Assembly: GCA_947652115.1 (NCBI GenBank)
Contig: OX393572.1
Span: 9,312,611 to 9,376,610 of the forward strand
Source: Blastomussa wellsi
Taxonomy: Eukaryota; Cnidaria; Anthozoa; Scleractinia; Plerogyridae
Direction: 5' to 3'
Length of the DNA: 64,000 nt
Every line of letters begins with the position of its first letter. Within the stretch, counting starts at the first letter, position 1. The notes under the pieces were generated by a model, which saw only the letters and a list, made by a program, of their open reading frames with translations, was not told the origin of the DNA and made no database searches. The translations under genes and the position numbers were made by a program. This document shows, piece by piece, positions 46,333 through 55,132 of the stretch.

Positions 46333-46881
46333 AGTGATTTCGAAGACCCCGTGATGACCGAAGTTATGAACTTGTTTGAAGCTGAGCCAACGAGCGCGCC
46401 CGACAATGTCTCTTCATTGCAGCCTGATATTCCTGCACTTCGTGAGAAGTTGGCCGTGCTGGTGTCGGCAGGAAAATCCAAAGAAACCATCGGCGTGCAA
46501 CTGTCGCACGATCAGGTCAAACGCCTATCCGACAAAGATGTCGAGAAATACATCAAACGTTGGGAGGCCTTTGAGGGCTCGATGACAACTGATAGCTTGC
46601 TCGACACCTTCATTTTTCTGGTGACCAAAGCGGTTGGAATTTTCGTTGACTTCAAAGACTTCGACACTTATCAAAAAGAACTCAGAAACTCTTATTTCAT
46701 CAAGAAAGATCTCACCAACCTGGCCGGCACCATTGCTTTAAAGTGCGGACGTTTTCTCTCTGTGTCTGACGCTGCGTTTATCACAATAAAAAACATTGAT
46801 TGGAAAAGCGAAGCAAAATCGGCAGAAATTATTGAGCATTCCTCACCAACTGCTGAGCTTTCCTCACCAACCGCTGAATAA
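46330..46881 (+). CDS. Unknown ~183-residue protein of the capsid module, element A
   Basis: Complete frame from ATG 46330 (MSDFEDPVMTEVMNLFEAEP). An acidic, Ser/Pro-containing N-terminus is followed by a helical core: LREKLAVLVSAGKSKETIG, LSDKDVEKYIKRWEAF, LLDTFIFLVTKAVGIFVD, LRNSYFIKKDLTNLAGTIAL and FITIKNIDWKSE, then a Ser/Pro tail with a duplicated SSPTAE. No transmembrane helix is clear. The homologue at 49505-50092 is also open, making this the only gene intact in both copies. I do not recognise the fold. It lies between packaging ATPase and small membrane proteins, so a virion or assembly role is likely. Confidence 0.65.
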   Translation: MSDFEDPVMTEVMNLFEAEPTSAPDNVSSLQPDIPALREKLAVLVSAGKSKETIGVQLSHDQVKRLSDKDVEKYIKRWEAFEGSMTTDSLLDTFIFLVTKAVGIFVDFKDFDTYQKELRNSYFIKKDLTNLAGTIALKCGRFLSVSDAAFITIKNIDWKSEAKSAEIIEHSSPTAELSSPTAE

Positions 46882-46962
46882 TTCCTCAGAAATAGTCAGC
46901 AATTCATCAGCAATTCCTTAGAAAAATTTTTTCATTAAACATATATTTGTTTCCAAGTAATA

Positions 46963-47374
46963 ATGGTTGAAGAACAGCAGCAGGAAAGCCAAGCATCTTC
47001 ACAAACTCCAGCCACAAAGCCCGCAAAAAATCCCAAGCGAGTGGCTGCTGGTAAAAAGGTTGCTGAAAGAACTCGGTTGGCCCGCGAAGCACAGAAAAAA
47101 GCTTTATCTCGATAAAATCGCAAACGAGAATGAAAAATTTGCGCCTGCGCCTGCTCCTGCGCCCGCTGCAGCTGATGATTCCAAAGACTCAAATGGTTTC
47201 AGCACAACCCAATGGATCTCTATCATTGGAATTGGCGCAACGCTTGTTACGACCTTTGTCAAGCTTGAAGACATCAAAGCCTTTTTTTGGTCAACTGCAC
47301 CGGCACCTGAGCCACAGGTGACGCAAGCATCTCCACCGCAACCCACGAAAAACAGCCTTCTCTATATGGACTAA
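46963..47374 (+). pseudogene. Basic protein with one transmembrane helix, element A
   Basis: ATG 46963 starts MVEEQQQESQASS; a basic stretch (KNPKRVAAGKKVAERTRLA) precedes a frameshift at an A-tract near 47100. The downstream frame has an Ala/Pro repeat, a transmembrane segment (WISIIGIGATLVTTFV), a short KLEDIKAFFW segment and a Pro/Gln-rich tail ending LLYMD. About 137 codons in total. Copy B shares the N-terminus and is cut off within the transmembrane segment at 49196. Possibly a virion membrane protein with a DNA-facing basic domain; inference. Confidence 0.45.
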
Positions 47375-47402
47375 AAAAAATTCATTTGAATATTTTTTTA
47401 GT

Positions 47403-47413
47403 AATATAAAATG
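47403..47413 (+). promoter_or_regulatory. AATATA start motif, small membrane protein gene
   Basis: AATATAAAATG at the start codon of the next gene. Confidence 0.45.
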
Positions 47414-47602
47414 CGGAAAATCAACTTATCCATGTTAGCGATAAGCAGCGCAGCAGTTACAAGCATTGGCATATTTTGGTGGTATTTCACACGGTGTTGC
47501 TTAAAAAGTATCGTTTGGATAGTCAAAAATCCTGATCTCGAGTCTGTGGTGGGAAATGAGGAAAATGTGGAAAATGTGGAAGAGTTACTTTCGAGAGTGT
47601 AA
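47411..47602 (+). CDS. Small single-span membrane protein (63 aa)
   Basis: ATG 47411 starts MRKINLSMLAISSAAVTSIG; residues 8-28 form a hydrophobic helix ending FWWYFTRCC, then a short acidic tail. The frame continues in the same register after the TAA at 47600 with repeated ENVEEL/EAEEL units to a second stop at about 47722, so the present stop may be a nonsense mutation. Function unknown. Confidence 0.5.
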   Translation: MRKINLSMLAISSAAVTSIGIFWWYFTRCCLKSIVWIVKNPDLESVVGNEENVENVEELLSRV

Positions 47603-47744
47603 AATGTGGAAGAGCTAAGTGTTCAAGAAGCGGAAGAGTTATTTACGAGAGTGAAAAAAATACTAGTGGAAAGAAATGAAGAAGCGGAAGAGTTACAAGA
47701 AAAAAAATTTCCAATTAAATAATTTTCTATATTCTATAACTAAC

Positions 47745-47966
47745 ATGTCAGACAACAAGCTCGTCAAAATCGTCATGGATGCCGCCACCCTCGTCGGCCT
47801 CGCTGTTGGCATTGGCTGGGTGACAAAAAAAACGTTCAAGAAGAGTTTTACAGCTGACCCTTCTAATTCTATCGAAAACTACGCAATGTTCACAGCTGTC
47901 ATGGCGGGGAGCGTTGCGCTCAAAAAATACCTGGAGAACCAGAAAATCCTTCCCACCAGCGTCTAA
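47745..47966 (+). CDS. Small membrane protein (73 aa)
   Basis: ATG 47745 starts MSDNKLVKIVMDAATLVGLA; residues 9-26 and about 47-60 are hydrophobic, separated by KKTFKKSFTADPS, ending KYLENQKILPTSV. A TATATTCTATA lies just upstream. Similar two-helix proteins of this size occur in cnidarian virus-like elements as I recall. Intact; role in a virion membrane or capsid is inferred from position. Confidence 0.55.
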   Translation: MSDNKLVKIVMDAATLVGLAVGIGWVTKKTFKKSFTADPSNSIENYAMFTAVMAGSVALKKYLENQKILPTSV

Positions 47967-47981
47967 AACCCTTCCGGGGCT

Positions 47982-48374
47982 GTGTTGAATGCAGCAGCTT
48001 TCATCGGTGGCAATTATCTTGCGAGGGCTTTTGGGGGCGGCGATAAAGCTGCGCTTGAAGAAAAAGTGCGGCATGATAAAGCTCTCGAGGCGTACCAAGC
48101 TTCGTACGCAAAATACGCGCGTGACCGCACCAATCTTCTCGACTGGATTGCAACAAACGCGCAGATCAAGGAGGAGGCCAAGCAGAACTTCACCAACACC
48201 GACTTCGCTTTCAAACTCTACAACAAACTGCACCCTGAAGAACGGATGTCACCTCCAAAAGAGCCCAAGTTCTCTGATTTTTATCATCTAAGCGAGAAGC
48301 AGAAAAATGGTGAACTCGCGTTCGTTGGCGCCGGGGCGCTCGCTCTGGCTTGGGCAGCCTTTCGGTTCCTTTAA
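47982..48374 (+). CDS. Unknown 130-residue protein lacking an ATG, same frame as previous gene
   Basis: The frame after the stop of the 73-aa gene continues in register as NPSGAVLNAAAFIGGNYLAR and stays open to TAA 48374. There is no ATG near the conserved N-terminus; GTG 47982 is the first plausible non-standard start. Glycine-rich N-terminal hydrophobic stretch, a charged helical middle (KVRHDKALEAYQASYAKYAR, LLDWIATN) and a C-terminal hydrophobic helix (LAFVGAGALALAWAAF). Either the ATG was lost or the two genes are a stop-readthrough pair. A widespread coral-type hypothetical family in my recollection. Confidence 0.5.
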   Translation: MLNAAAFIGGNYLARAFGGGDKAALEEKVRHDKALEAYQASYAKYARDRTNLLDWIATNAQIKEEAKQNFTNTDFAFKLYNKLHPEERMSPPKEPKFSDFYHLSEKQKNGELAFVGAGALALAWAAFRFL

Positions 48375-48397
48375 ACTTTTTTGACTCTTTTATAGTG

Positions 48398-49195
48398 ATG
48401 GATTCCCAACTCTCAAAGATATAATACGGTCCGGGTTGCTATTGGAAAGGCCTTGCCGCTGTTAAAAACTTATCCGAGGCTGGTCAAGCAAGCCCTCTGG
48501 CAGATCTCGACAAGCCCACACCCAACGCGGTCCACCAGGCGGACCTCCTTTTTTTACCACACGACAAACTGCCCCGCGGGCGCAAAGTTTTCAAATATGC
48601 GCTGACCGTCTTCGACGTGGCCAGCCGGTTCAAAGAGGCCGAACCCTTGACTTCGAAAAATTCTGATGAGGTCGCGCGAGCCTTTCAAAAAATTTACAAA
48701 CGCGGGCCTCTCCAATGGCCGCAACTGCTGCAGGTTGATCCCGGGCGCGAATTCATGGGCGCCGTGACGAAAGAAATGGAATACGCTGTGGAAATGCGTC
48801 TTCCAGAAGGCGAGCGGTCCACTGCGTGGGTGAAAAGACTTTCTGAAGTTGTTGCCGCTTTGAACAATGAAAAAAACCCGGCTGACGGGGAAAAAACCTG
48901 CGGAAGCAATCAAAGAACAAGCTGTTTCTGCGCAGCCCGCCACTCCTTATTTTCGGCCAGTTGGGAAAGCCGAAAAAATCCTCCCATCTCTTGTCCAAGT
49001 TCGCTATCTCTTCCAACCAGGTGAACTTGAAGGGGCGCAAGAAGGGCCACAGATCCGATCTGGTCGTTGAAAGTTTTCAACATTGTAAGAGTTTTGATCA
49101 AACCGAATCAACCTGTTCTATACTATTTGCGCGATGGTCCAGGGCGCGGTTTTGTTCGTGAAGAACTCCTGGTTGTCCCTCCAAACACCACTCTA
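48398..49195 (+). pseudogene. Integrase of element A lacking its catalytic Glu region
   Basis: ATG 48398 starts MDSQLSKI followed at once by a stop. Then AVHQADLLFLPHDKLPRGRK, first catalytic Asp in LTVFDVASRFKEAEPL, and second Asp in LLQVDPGREFMGAVTKEME. This jumps directly to YAVEMRLPEGERSTAWVKRL, so the segment expected to hold the third acidic residue (ERFNRT-type) is missing. A frameshift near 48870 and another near 49035 follow, with the C-terminal domain ending GFVREELLVVPPNTTL at the junction with copy B (49196). Cannot be functional. Related to A0, only distantly to the P integrase. Confidence 0.75.
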
Positions 49196-49480
49196 GAGAT
49201 CCATTGGGTTGTGCTGAGACCATTTGAGACTTTGGAATCATCTGCAGCGGGCTCTGGTGCAGGAGCAGGTGCAGATTTTTCATTTTCGTTTGCGATTTTC
49301 TCGATAGCTTTTTTCCTGTTCTTCGCGTTTCAACCGAGTTCTTTCAGCAACCAGTTTACCAGCAGCCACTCGCTTGGGATTTTTTGCGGGCTTTGTAGCC
49401 GGAGTTTGTGAAGTTACTTGGCTTTCCTGTGGTTCAGTGCTTGCTTTCGCGGTCGGTTGCTGCTGCTGTTCTTCAACCAT
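49196..49480 (-). pseudogene. Truncated basic membrane-protein gene, copy B
   Basis: Homologue of 46963-47374. ATG 49480 starts MVEEQQQQPTAKASTEPQ; the basic KNPKRVAAGK segment is conserved, a frameshift occurs in the A-tract near 49320, and the gene is cut inside its transmembrane segment where STTQWIS meets the end of integrase A. This marks the left limit of copy B. Confidence 0.5.
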
Positions 49481-49504
49481 TGTTACTTGGAAACAAATAT
49501 ATGT

Positions 49505-50092
49505 TTAATTAAATTTTTTTTGTGAGGAATTGCTGCATATTTCTGAGGTTGGTGAGTTTTGCTCAATAATTTCTTCCGATTTTGCTTCGCTTTTCCAATC
49601 AATGTGTTTTATTGTGATCGGCACCGCGGTGGCCACAGCGAGAAAACGTCCGCACTTTAAAGCAGTGGCGCCGGCCAGGTTGGAGAGCTCTTTGTTGATG
49701 AAATAGTCGTTTCTGAGTTCTTTTTGACAAGCGTCAATGTCTTTGACGTCGACGGCCATTCCGACCGCTTTGGACACAAGAAAAATGAAGCTGTCGATTA
49801 AGCTGTCAGTTGTCTTTGAGCCCACACGGGCCTCGTACCGTTTGGTGTATTTCTCAACATCTTTGTCGCTGAGGCGCTTCACCTGCTCGTGTGACAGTTG
49901 CACGCCGATGGCCTCTTTGGCTTTTCCTGTCGACACCAGCACGGCCAACTGCTCACGAAGAGCAGGAATATCAGGCTGGAATGAAGCAACTGAAGAGACA
50001 TTGTCGGGCGCGCTCGTTGGCTCAGCTTCAAGCAAGTTCAAAACGTCGGTCATCGCGGGGTCATCGAATGCGATCGTTGATTGTGTCGCCAT
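49505..50092 (-). CDS. Unknown ~195-residue protein of the capsid module, copy B
   Basis: Complete frame from ATG 50092 (MATQSTIAFDDPAMTDVLNL) and clearly homologous to 46330-46881: shared blocks LREQLAVLVSTGKAKEAIG, RLSDKDVEKYTKRYEAR, FIFLVSKAVGMAVDVKD, LRNDYFINKELSNLAGATAL and ITIKHIDWKSE. The C-terminus differs. A CTATACACAATG motif marks the start. Both copies being open while most neighbours are broken is unusual. No known fold recognised. Confidence 0.65.
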   Translation of the reverse strand: MATQSTIAFDDPAMTDVLNLLEAEPTSAPDNVSSVASFQPDIPALREQLAVLVSTGKAKEAIGVQLSHEQVKRLSDKDVEKYTKRYEARVGSKTTDSLIDSFIFLVSKAVGMAVDVKDIDACQKELRNDYFINKELSNLAGATALKCGRFLAVATAVPITIKHIDWKSEAKSEEIIEQNSPTSEICSNSSQKKFN

Positions 50093-50101
50093 TGTGTATA
50101 G
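50090..50101 (-). promoter_or_regulatory. AATATA-type start motif, 195-aa gene of B
   Basis: Reads CTATACACAATG on the minus strand, a variant of the shared pattern overlapping the ATG. Confidence 0.35.
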
Positions 50102-50112
50102 GTTGTAAATTT

Positions 50113-50682
50113 TTAATTGAGCTTTAATTTTATTCCGTAAGGGTGCCGAAGTGCGAACTCAAGGTAGGAAAACTTATTTTTTTTCAACGGCGAAATGTAT
50201 TCTTTGTACTCATCTTGAGAAAGTCTTATATGAGGGCGTATAGAAAAGCACAAGCGCAGATACGTTCTCGCGGAAAGAAGCTGTGATGCTGGTCATCTTT
50301 TGGGTGAGCGCCCACACGCTGAATCCTGCGTGGCGGGCGCTAAATGCGCGATTGACCAGCGGGCCTGAGCGTTTTTTCACATCTTTCGTGGCTGCGCAGT
50401 CATCGAGGATTATGAGCGTGTTGGTGCCCTCCAAAAACAAGCAAACAATCTTCAAAAATGGTTCCACCTCATGTTGTTCAATACCAATAACATAAAAACG
50501 CGGGTCAGCCAAAGCGAAACGAAAATAAGTCTTGTTATACACGAATGTTGGGCAGAAGAGCACGATGTAGTAGAAATCTTGCCGTGAAAAGAGCCGCAGA
50601 GCTGATCAACCACAAACCTTGATTTGCCTGAGTTAGTCGGGCCCACGATGAGAGCGTTGAACGGTATGTTGTTTGGATCCAT
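50113..50682 (-). pseudogene. Packaging ATPase, copy B, frameshifted and deleted
   Basis: ATG 50682 starts MDPNNIPFNALIVG with Walker A GPTNSGKS. A frameshift near 50570 precedes CPTFVYNKTYFRF; Walker B LIILDDCA is intact. Near 50215 a deletion removes roughly a dozen residues (present in A between TLQAVFEDYAGEL and DEYKEF) and shifts the frame; the normal C-terminus (FALRHPYGIK) is still recognisable to 50113. Confidence 0.75.
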
Positions 50683-50692
50683 TTTCTATATT
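50680..50692 (-). promoter_or_regulatory. AATATA start motif, packaging ATPase B
   Basis: Reads AATATAGAAAATG on the minus strand, directly at the ATPase ATG and between the capsid stop and the ATPase start. Confidence 0.5.
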
Positions 50693-51933
50693 AGTATTGC
50701 ACAGATTCTAATTGCTGCCCCAATATACTCATTTGCGAGTCACTGATCACGAAAACGTGGCAGTTCACATTGCCTGAGCCACTGAGATTTCGCTCGAGTG
50801 CGAGCTGGACTCCATCTTTTGTGTTTACGAGGCGTGCGCCGCTTCCGTACATTGCGATATCCTCCATTGAGCGCAAATCGATCAGAAGCCCAAACGTGTC
50901 ATCGCTCCAGAACTTTTTCAGATTCATGTGCTGTGTTTTGCTTTTTGTCTTGCCAATGAAGCGGTCAACTTCACCCCAAAAATCTTTTCCTTCGAGGCCG
51001 TTGTTGAAGAGCATGTTTGGCGTGCCATTCACCGTAACATCGACTTTCGAGAGGTCTGGGTTAATGTACTTTTCTGAATCCCTGGTGCCGGCTGTGTAGG
51101 GCTCAATGAAGAGAAGAAGAATGCCTTTCAGGGATCTTCTCTGGGGGTTTACTCTGAGGTTAATCCTTGAGTCAGCGCTTTTTGAGAAGGTGACCACCTA
51201 ATCCCGCATCACATGGTCGTATAAGAACTCCTTTCCCGCGGAGTAAACGCTGCGCGCGTCGTCTGCCAAGGTCTTGCTTCTCATCATTTCGTACTCGAGC
51301 TGGATGTTCGTCAGCTTGTATTTTAGTTTATCCGGATCAGAGCCTTTAACAACCTGCGAGGCCGGCGCAAGTTTCAGCTCAAACACGAGGTTGTGAAAGA
51401 GAGCTTGGGGATAAAAGACTCCGTGGTCTTTCAGGATCTGGTGGTCAAGTCGGATCCGGTATTTCGTTCCGAAAACCTTGTTAAGCGAGTTTTCCGCGTT
51501 GACACCCGAGGTTTTCTTATCCTCAGAATTTGAGCGGATCTTGCAGAGGTCCTCAGTCTGGATGCCCTCGAGCAGCATGTCGCCACGCTCCTCCTGCGAG
51601 AGGAAAAGGTCCTCCCAGATCTTGTAGATGTCATACCCCACCGTGTCCTGCACTGTGGTTCCAGCGTACTTCACAACCAGCTTGTCGACCAGAGCACGTG
51701 TGACGTTTTGAACGAGGAAGTTGTTGGGGTCCCCTCCAGACAGGTCGATGTCGAAAAGCAGACCGAGAGAGCCTGGCACGAGGACCTCGTGCTCATTCAG
51801 CTTGGGCACGTAAACATTCGGTGGGGTTGGCTTCGCTTCGATCAAAGGTGATGCGATTGACCGTGCGCTCGGCTTTCATCGCGCCTAATTTTTTTTCGCT
51901 GTGTGTTGGTCGAAGATTTGTTTGTACCGCCAT
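50691..51933 (-). pseudogene. Putative major capsid protein, copy B
   Basis: Homologue of the A capsid gene without the MITE, about 414 codons. ATG 51933 starts MAVQTNLRPTHSEKKLG. A small deletion near 51808 shifts the frame before NVYVPKLNEHEVLVP, and an in-frame TAG at 51198 interrupts between HVMRD and VVTFSKS. Otherwise the sequence is continuous through KGILLLFIEPYTAGTRDSEK, GSGARLVNT and CHVFVISDSQMSILGQQLES. Capsid role inferred from neighbours: ATPase downstream, coiled-coil gene divergent upstream. Confidence 0.6.
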
Positions 51934-51942
51934 TTGTATATT
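51931..51942 (-). promoter_or_regulatory. AATATA start motif, capsid gene B
   Basis: Reads AATATACAAATG on the minus strand, overlapping the ATG. Confidence 0.5.
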
Positions 51943-51975
51943 AAACAGAAAAATATTTTGTTTCAATAAACATCA

Positions 51976-53405
51976 ATGGCGGAAGGTGGTGGTTTTGAAA
52001 ACCCTGCTTTTGACCCACAACCTCTTGGCCACGAAGACCCTGAGCTTGACGATGCTTTTGACAACGATGGTGATGCCGATGAACAAGACCGTCAAAACAC
52101 AACCGGTCCTTTTGTGCCGGGCACCGCATCGACACCCCATCATGGTGACGAAGAAATTGAAATGCAGACAATGCAGCACGAACAGAGCGGGATGCCTGAC
52201 ACTTCTTACACCGAGGAAACTCCATTGTTGGGCAGCAGTGAACGAGCTTGGCTTGCTGCAAAAGTACAATTTCCGAACATGAGCTCAAGCGAGCTTGAGG
52301 TATTTTACAACCCAAAAGGAAAGCTCCAGGTCAAAATGTTTGGCGCTGGCAAAAAGGCATATGACGTTTTCACAAAAAGGGGTGAACTAAATCCAAAACT
52401 TTCAAAAGAAATAAGAACTGCTCTTGGGAAGTCAAAATATGAAAAACAAGAAGAATTGAAACGGAATGAATCTCTGGCTGCCGGAAAAGAAAAATATAAA
52501 AACGTTATGGAAGAGGAACGAAAAGAAATAAACCGTAGACGTGCAGAAAGAGATGCTCTTGAAGAAAACGGCGACCAGCTGGAAAAAATTCAAAAACTGG
52601 ACCGGAAGAAGCGACTGACAACTATTTTAAAAGTTTCCAAGCTGAGAGAGCGAAAAAATCATTGGAAGAGCAGATAGAAGTGGAAGAAGACGAAGAAGAG
52701 GTTGAAAATGTCTCTGAAGCCCTCAAGGCGATAAAAAAACGAAAAGCAACACTCGACTGGCGAATGAAATTGGAATTGGATAAGTCATTAGACCAGGATG
52801 CGAAACCTGAACAAAGACAAATGGCAAAAGAGAACGTAATTCAACTTAAAGAAAGTCTTAGACAGATTGAAAACGATCAAAAAGAGTTTGAGAAAAAAAT
52901 TGGTGATAAACTGCAAAAAGACAAAGAAGAACTGGAACGCCATAATGAAGAAGACAGGAGGGTTATCAACGACGAGAACACCACATCTTTTGATAGAGCT
53001 GCAGCAGAAGAAAGAATTGAACAGCGAAACGAAGAGATCAGACGGACAACAACACGGATTGAGGGAATAGAACGGGAGAAGCCTCTTCGAGAAAGGGTCA
53101 AAGAGATCTTCAAAAAATACGGTGTGACCGCCACGGCAGTCCTTCTTGCTGCTGGTGTCACGATTGGTGCTGTCGTAAGCACCATCAAGTCATCGCTGAA
53201 AGCCACCGCCAAAGGGTTGGGAAATGGCTTGAAAGAGATTGGCAAAAAACTTGCTGGAATCCTTCCCGGCCTCGTTGGCTCGATTGTTTCTTTCCTTTTC
53301 AAAGCTGCCGGCCAGGCAATCGGTTTTCTTGCTGAGCACACCTGGCTACTGATTTTGGCTGTGGTGGCATTTTTGGTTGAGGGCTATATCAAAAAGCGGC
53401 GTTAA
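51976..53405 (+). pseudogene. Coiled-coil protein with C-terminal hydrophobic domain, copy B
   Basis: ATG 51976 starts MAEGGGFENPAFDPQPLGHED; an acidic disordered region, then SSSELEVFYNPKGKLQVKMF (absent or degraded in A), then a coiled coil of about 250 residues. A frameshift in an A-tract near 52653 is the single break. The C-terminus is conserved with A: VTATAVLLAAGVTIGAVVS, SSLKATAKGLGNGLKEIG, LPGLVGSIVSFLFKAAG, LAEHTWLLILAVVAFLVEG and KKRR at the end. About 476 codons. Divergent from the capsid gene 43 bp away; convergent with gene X, sharing TTAA at the stops. Confidence 0.6.
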
Positions 53406-55078
53406 CGTAATGTCAAAAATGCAAAACCCACAACTGCAACCGCACCAGCCGCAACAGCTATTTTGTTTAAGTCATGAGACTCACTGCCCGAGCCAGCAGT
53501 GGGCACTGGCTCTTCTGTTTGCACCGTTGGTGCTGACTCTTTTGGAGTTTTGGTTGCAGGCTTCTGATCTTTTTTCGATTCAGCTGTGGCTGCCTTATGA
53601 ATAGGATTGGAAGGATGGCTGTTTGGCGGGTTAATTTTTTATTTCCCGCCATCCATGTGCTGAAGCGCCGCCTTTTTCGTGCTTTTGTTTGCCCCGTCGT
53701 TGACCCCCAGCTTCATACCCGGTATCGCCTGTTTCAGTCGGTTGTTGTAACCGACCGTGCTTTCTGTGTTTATTACCATCCGCGCGGGCATCAGCCAGGC
53801 GCCCGGCCACACAGCCAGATTTAGCCTCACCTTTGCTTGATCCACCGCCAGCTGATAACGCTGCCTCACTGCGTCTTCGACTAAGACGAGGAACTCGCTC
53901 TGCGCCTCCTTTGCTCTGCCTCCATCACCAAGAATGCTGCTGTGGACGTTTACTTGCGCGCCCAAGATGCAATACACGAACGCCTCTATCGACTGGTTTA
54001 TTCGCGACAAACCCGCCTGGGTCAAACCTGCCGTGGTTTTGGGCGCGAACCAATTGAATTGCTCTTCCGCGGCGTCGTTTCTTATGAAGCAAATTGAAAT
54101 TCCCTTTTCTGACGCCCTTGGGTCCTCGTCGTCGAATTTTGCTTTTGCTGAAGGATAGGGCACGTCCAGGATGAAAGGGTCGCGGCAATAAATGTAAACG
54201 CTGCCAAGCCCGTGGTTTGGTCCTCGTGTGAACCGGAAATCGGTTGACGGGGGGACGCTGAACTCTGCACATAATCTTTTCCACGAAGCTTCGTCATAGT
54301 TGTTGTTGGTTTGACTCCATGTTGGATCACCCGGCAACGCGCTCACGCTTTGAATGCCTCCGAGCTGGAAGAGGATGCGCCGAACCGTAAAGTAAACGTG
54401 GAAGATGTAGAACGCCCACACCTGCGGCGGCAGATTCAGCGTTGTGTTGTTTTTGTCAAATACTTCTCGTGAGATTCCGCAGCCTGTCGTTGCACACCAC
54501 ACTGCAAAATTCAGCTGTTGTCCCCAGAAAGACATATTTGGTCCCGCTAGCCATTTTTTGGCGGGCTTTGACGTTTCGAACTTTATCTGTTCCTTTTGGA
54601 ATATCTCTCTGAACTTTGTTGTAAAATACTGGTCAAGCGTTACATAAATTTTGGTTGCTTTGTTGAATATTTTCTTCAAACTTGTCGCCGCGTCATGAAA
54701 TTCAACTGCTGGAACCGGCAGCAAACTTTTTTCTGTGCTGGGCGATAGCTGGAAAGGGAAGCCGCCAACGTCATCCAAACCCAGCGCGCTTTTCATGTCT
54801 GCGCTCCAATATTTGCGGTCTGAACCGAAGACGCTTTGTAGACTGCCGGGTCCCTCTTTGTAAAATATTTCGGCTGTTGCTGTGTGGTCCGACGCAAAAA
54901 ATGTCTGTGCTTCAAATTTGCTTTTATCGGCCCTAGGAAACCGTGCAGAAAAAGCCGCGCACGCCTTGGCTTGTGCATGCTTCGCATTTGTGGAGATGCC
55001 GTTGGAAGCCTGCGCTCTTTTTTCAAGATAGTCATACACAAAAGAATCTTGATTACATGCGGTTTTCCAGATGTTCAT
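53402..55078 (-). pseudogene. Gene X, copy B: ~558-residue protein, one in-frame stop
   Basis: ATG 55078 starts MNIWKTACNQDSFVYDYLEK. It is open for about 480 codons up to an in-frame TAA at 53639-53641; the same register then continues through NSHPSNPIHKAAT, a Pro/Thr/Glu linker and a hydrophobic tail anchor ending VVGFAFLTLR at 53402. Compared with A it contains the section LVEDAVRQRYQLAVDQAKVR, lost in A through a frameshift. Repeated conserved aromatic and Cys positions suggest a structured domain of about 450 residues plus a flexible anchor. No catalytic motif recognised. A TATATAAAG lies just upstream of the ATG. Confidence 0.6.
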
Positions 55079-55132
55079 CTTTATATATTCCCTGTTATTT
55101 TTCAATTGAAAATTTGCACACAACAAAATAAA

